From JADHUC01 sp964617665 (GTDB lineage Bacteria > Planctomycetota > Planctomycetia > Pirellulales > Pirellulaceae), in assembly GCA_964617665.1 (NCBI GenBank), contig CAZUAH010000539.1, positions 1-9,393 of the forward strand: 9,393 bases of DNA, read 5' to 3'. Below the pieces are notes generated by a model. The model was given only the letters and a program-made list of their open reading frames with translations, did not search any database and was not told where the DNA came from. Within the stretch, counting starts at the first letter, position 1. The number at the start of each line of letters is the position of its first letter. Shown in pieces: positions 7,914 to 9,393 of this stretch. The translations under genes and the position numbers were made by a program.

Positions 7914-7930
7914 CGGCCGGTTCTCGGCCG
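7914..7930 (+). repeat. Small inverted/direct repeat of CGGCCG
   Basis: Two copies of the self-complementary CGGCCG, at 7914-7919 and 7925-7930, are separated by 5 bases. They can form a 6-bp hairpin or serve as two half-sites. They sit in the leader 45 bases before the cytochrome start, just upstream of a TTGACT at 7931-7936. No convincing -10 box follows, so I do not call a promoter. The element may shape the 5' leader or may be chance in GC-rich DNA. Confidence 0.3.
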
Positions 7931-7963
7931 TTGACTTTCGTCGCAGAACGCGCAAAGCGAAAT

Positions 7964-7969
7964 GGAGGA
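7964..7969 (+). promoter_or_regulatory. Ribosome binding site of the split cytochrome gene
   Basis: GGAGGA lies 5 bases before ATG 7975. The downstream candidate start GTG 8146 has no purine-rich site before it (preceding bases ACAGAAAATGAT). Ribosomes should therefore enter at 7975, ahead of the in-frame TGA. Confidence 0.8.
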
Positions 7970-7974
7970 AACAG

Positions 7975-9246
7975 ATGAAACAGCAAGGCGTCGTTTCAGC
8001 GTGGTCCCTCTGTGCCGTCCTGTGTCTTACGGGCATGGCTAACGGTCAAGGCAAAGAGAATCAAGCCGCCGTGAATCCACAGCTTGCACAACTGTATGTG
8101 CAGTTGCTCGGCACATCGCCGTGAGCGTGCATCACAGAAAATGATGTGCGGTCCGCACTCAAGGGAATTGACGGTGTTCAGTCGGTTGAAATATCGGCTT
8201 ATGCAGATGTTTACACGGTTACTTTTCGCCCTGGCGTGACGCCGGACGAAAACAAGGTGCAGGAGTTATTCAAAGGTTGTGCGTACAACGGTCGCCGAGT
8301 GGTTGTCGAGCGAGATCGCAATTCGGTGGTGGATTTTGCCGTGGCCCAGCCATCGCCGACGGCCCCCGAGGAAAACCCGACAACGGCCGGTCGAGTCGCG
8401 CTGGGCGAGCGACTGTTCACCGACAAGCGTCTATCCTCGGACAAAACGATGGCTTGTTCCACGTGTCACACTCCACAGCGGGCTTTCGCCAATACGGCGA
8501 CCACGGCCATAGGCGTTCGCGGTCGCGAGATTCCCCGCAACGTGCCGACGTTGGTGAATGTGGGATATCGGCGTTCCATATTCTGGGACGGGCGCAAGAA
8601 GTCGCTGGAAGATATGTCGTTGGGCGCCGTCGAACATCCAGCCATCATCGGCATGACTCCCAACGAGTTGACCGAAGAGCTTCGGTCCATACCCGAATAC
8701 ATCGACCTTTTCCAGAAGGAGTTCGGCAAACCACCCACGGCCCAGACGTTCGCTTTGGCGTTGGCCGCATACCAGCGCAGTCTCGTCAGGCACGACACGC
8801 CGTTTGATCGCTTTGCGCGAGGCAACGAGAACGCGATCAGCGAATCGGCTCGCCGCGGTTACATCGTTTTCCGTGACAAGGCGAATTGCATCACCTGCCA
8901 CAGCGGTCCCGACTTTGCAGACGGCGCATTCCGATTCATCGGCGTCGGCTGGGACGGCAAAGCCTACAAGGATCCCGGCCGGGCGAAGGTCTCGGGCCGG
9001 AAAGGGGAAGCGGGCAGGTTCCGAGTTGCCCCACTGCGCGAGCTGGTCTGGACGGCCCCGTACATGCACGACGGAAGCCTCAAGACGCTGGAAGAGGTCG
9101 TGGACTACTACGATCAGAAGGGTCCCAAAGGCAAGCGGACCGACTTGCACGGACCGCTGAACCTGACCGATAAGGAAAAGAAGGACTTGGTGGAGTTTCT
9201 CAAGTCCCTGAGTTCCGAGCAGTGGACGATCGCAATGCGCGAGTAG
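7975..9246 (+). CDS. Dihaem cytochrome c peroxidase/MauG-family protein with N-terminal HMA-like domain; in-frame TGA at codon 50, candidate selenoprotein
   Basis: Read through the TGA at 8122-8124, this is a 423-residue exported protein. Residues 1-24 are a signal peptide (cleavage near ANG-Q). Residues about 38-108 look like a heavy-metal-associated (HMA) ferredoxin-like domain: strand LYVQLL, loop G46-T-S-P-U50-A-C52, helix with VRSALKGIDGV, strand VEIS, strand YTVTF, and a final helix/GCAY (C102). The loop is the length of the canonical GMxCxxC. Residues about 135-410 are a cytochrome c peroxidase/MauG domain: CSTCH (C161, C164, H165), RNVPTLVNVG and FWDGR, CITCH (C305, C308, H309), and PYMHDGSLKTLEEVV with M364 as the likely axial ligand. 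Such enzymes bind two c-type haems in the periplasm and act on peroxide or oxidise partner proteins. Without readthrough the haem part (GTG 8146, no Shine-Dalgarno) would lack a signal peptide, and c-haem attachment needs export. The alternative is two pieces: 7975-8124 and 8146-9246. Confidence 0.8.
8122..8124 (+). other. In-frame TGA, candidate selenocysteine codon (or nonsense mutation)
   Basis: The codons before it read L-G-T-S-P and those after it A-C-I-T-E-N-D-V-R-S-A-L in the same frame, with no base gained or lost. The TGA falls in the HMA metal-binding loop, giving U-A-C. Four other genes in the window (ends 193, 2203, 4875 and 6485) terminate on TGA and TGG encodes Trp throughout, so general UGA reassignment is excluded locally. 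Any decoding here must depend on context. Confidence 0.6.
8126..8150 (+). promoter_or_regulatory. Stem-loop directly 3' of the TGA (alternative structure)
   Basis: As RNA, CGUGCAUCA (8126-8134) can pair with UGAUGUGCG (8142-8150): nine contiguous pairs including two G-U wobbles, with a 7-base loop CAGAAAA. It begins one base after the TGA. It shares bases 8142-8150 with the SECIS-like hairpin at 8142-8161, so the two cannot form together. Its loop lies only 10 bases from the TGA, closer than bacterial SECIS elements usually are. It could instead stimulate readthrough or act as a switch. Confidence 0.4.
8142..8161 (+). promoter_or_regulatory. SECIS-like hairpin
   Basis: The RNA folds as UGA (8142-8144), bulged U8145, GUGCG (8146-8150), loop GUC (8151-8153), CGCAC (8154-8158), UCA (8159-8161). 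Opening the closing G-C pair gives a GGUCC loop. The E. coli fdhF SECIS upper stem has the same order: three pairs, bulged U, a short stem, and an apical loop with GGUC. There are 26 bases between the TGA and the loop, in the range known for bacterial SECIS elements. The hairpin lies in coding sequence (D-V-R-S-A-L-K), as bacterial SECIS elements do. Weaknesses: the lower stem is only 3 pairs, and a competing hairpin overlaps it. Confidence 0.5.
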
Positions 9247-9297
9247 TCTCTTGACGGTCATTCGCAGCGTTCGGTGCGAGCAACTCTCAGGCATCCT

Positions 9298-9317
9298 GAA
9301 CTCGTTTGAACTCGTTT
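9298..9317 (+). repeat. Two tandem copies of a 10-bp unit GAACTCGTTT
   Basis: GAACTCGTTT occurs at 9298-9307 and again, without a gap, at 9308-9317, about 50 bases after the cytochrome stop. The second copy leads into TAGCCCGAAGC. Its role is unknown; replication slippage or the edge of an intergenic repeat element would explain it. Confidence 0.6.
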
Positions 9318-9393
9318 AGCCCGAAGCCGGAGGCGATGGCGGGTGGGATGGAAGGGAGGTACAAACCCCGGCCCCCCCAAGCCAACCGCGGGG
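9318..9393. repeat. G/C-biased intergenic segment, possible dispersed repeat (truncated by window end)
   Basis: The segment starts AGCCCGAAGCCGGAGGCG, continues as a G-rich, T-poor run, and ends with CCCCG (9366-9370) and CGGGG (9389-9393), which can pair across 18 bases. I see no coding sequence. The AGCCCGAAGC...GGCG start resembles the REP-like intergenic repeats I associate with planctomycete genomes. This is recognition by eye, and the element may continue beyond the window. Confidence 0.35.

Noticed and set aside
7900..7936. Promoter -35 boxes (TTGACG at 7900-7905 and TTGACT at 7931-7936)
   Set aside because: No acceptable -10 hexamer lies 16-18 bases downstream of either.
7975..8124. 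A separate 49-residue small secreted protein
   Set aside because: It ends within the first turn of an HMA domain that continues in frame after the TGA, so it is better read as the N-terminus of the larger protein. It would be the product if the TGA acts as a stop.
8122..8124. Organism-wide reassignment of UGA to Trp or Gly
   Set aside because: Genes ending at 193, 2203, 4875 and 6485 use TGA as a stop with sensible C-termini and nearby downstream starts, and Trp is encoded by TGG throughout.
8146..9246. Independent cytochrome gene starting at GTG 8146
   Set aside because: There is no Shine-Dalgarno sequence before it and no signal peptide, although two c-type haem motifs require export. The start lies inside an HMA-like fold that continues upstream in the same frame.
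9261..9280. Hairpin TTCGCA/TGCGAG after the cytochrome stop as a terminator
   Set aside because: The stem is short with an 8-base loop and no U-tract follows, so an intrinsic terminator is not supported.

Overview
The window is about 9.4 kb with every gene on the + strand. Its GC-rich codon use and gene types point to a planctomycete or a close PVC-group relative: secreted SUMF1-like modules, a PQQ-type propeller tail, secreted GH10 and beta-helix proteins, and a MauG-type dihaem protein. This assignment comes from gene content only; there is no marker gene here.

Layout. Positions 2-193 are the C-terminal end of a beta-propeller-like protein. Positions 233-2203 encode a secreted protein with two SUMF1/FGE-like domains, both lacking the catalytic cysteines. 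Positions 2243-3052 encode a secreted glycerophosphodiester phosphodiesterase-like protein with a changed metal-ligand position. Positions 3106-4875 encode a lipoprotein hydrolase of the CocE/NonD (S15) family. Positions 4890-6485 encode a right-handed beta-helix protein with a C-terminal Ig-like domain. Positions 6497-7813 encode a GH10 endo-xylanase-like enzyme. Gaps between these genes are 11-53 bases, and the last three look like one transcription unit. The hydrolase, beta-helix protein and xylanase together suggest extracytoplasmic plant or algal polysaccharide breakdown.

A 161-base gap follows, holding a near-perfect 22-bp palindrome and a second small inverted repeat. Then comes the most interesting gene, 7975-9246. 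It encodes an exported dihaem cytochrome c peroxidase/MauG-type protein with an HMA-like N-terminal domain, but an in-frame TGA at 8122-8124 splits it. The ribosome binding site and signal peptide lie before the TGA. Both CxxCH haem motifs and most of the HMA fold lie after it. The frame is kept, and the TGA falls in the HMA metal-binding loop, two residues before a Cys (U-A-C). A stem-loop 3' of it resembles a bacterial SECIS: bulged U, apical loop with GU, and 26 bases between the TGA and the loop. Four other genes in the window end in TGA, so UGA is not generally reassigned. My leading reading is a selenocysteine-containing HMA-MauG fusion. A nonsense mutation or sequencing error is the main alternative.

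The final 147 bases are non-coding, with a 10-bp tandem repeat and a G/C-rich segment that resembles an intergenic repeat.
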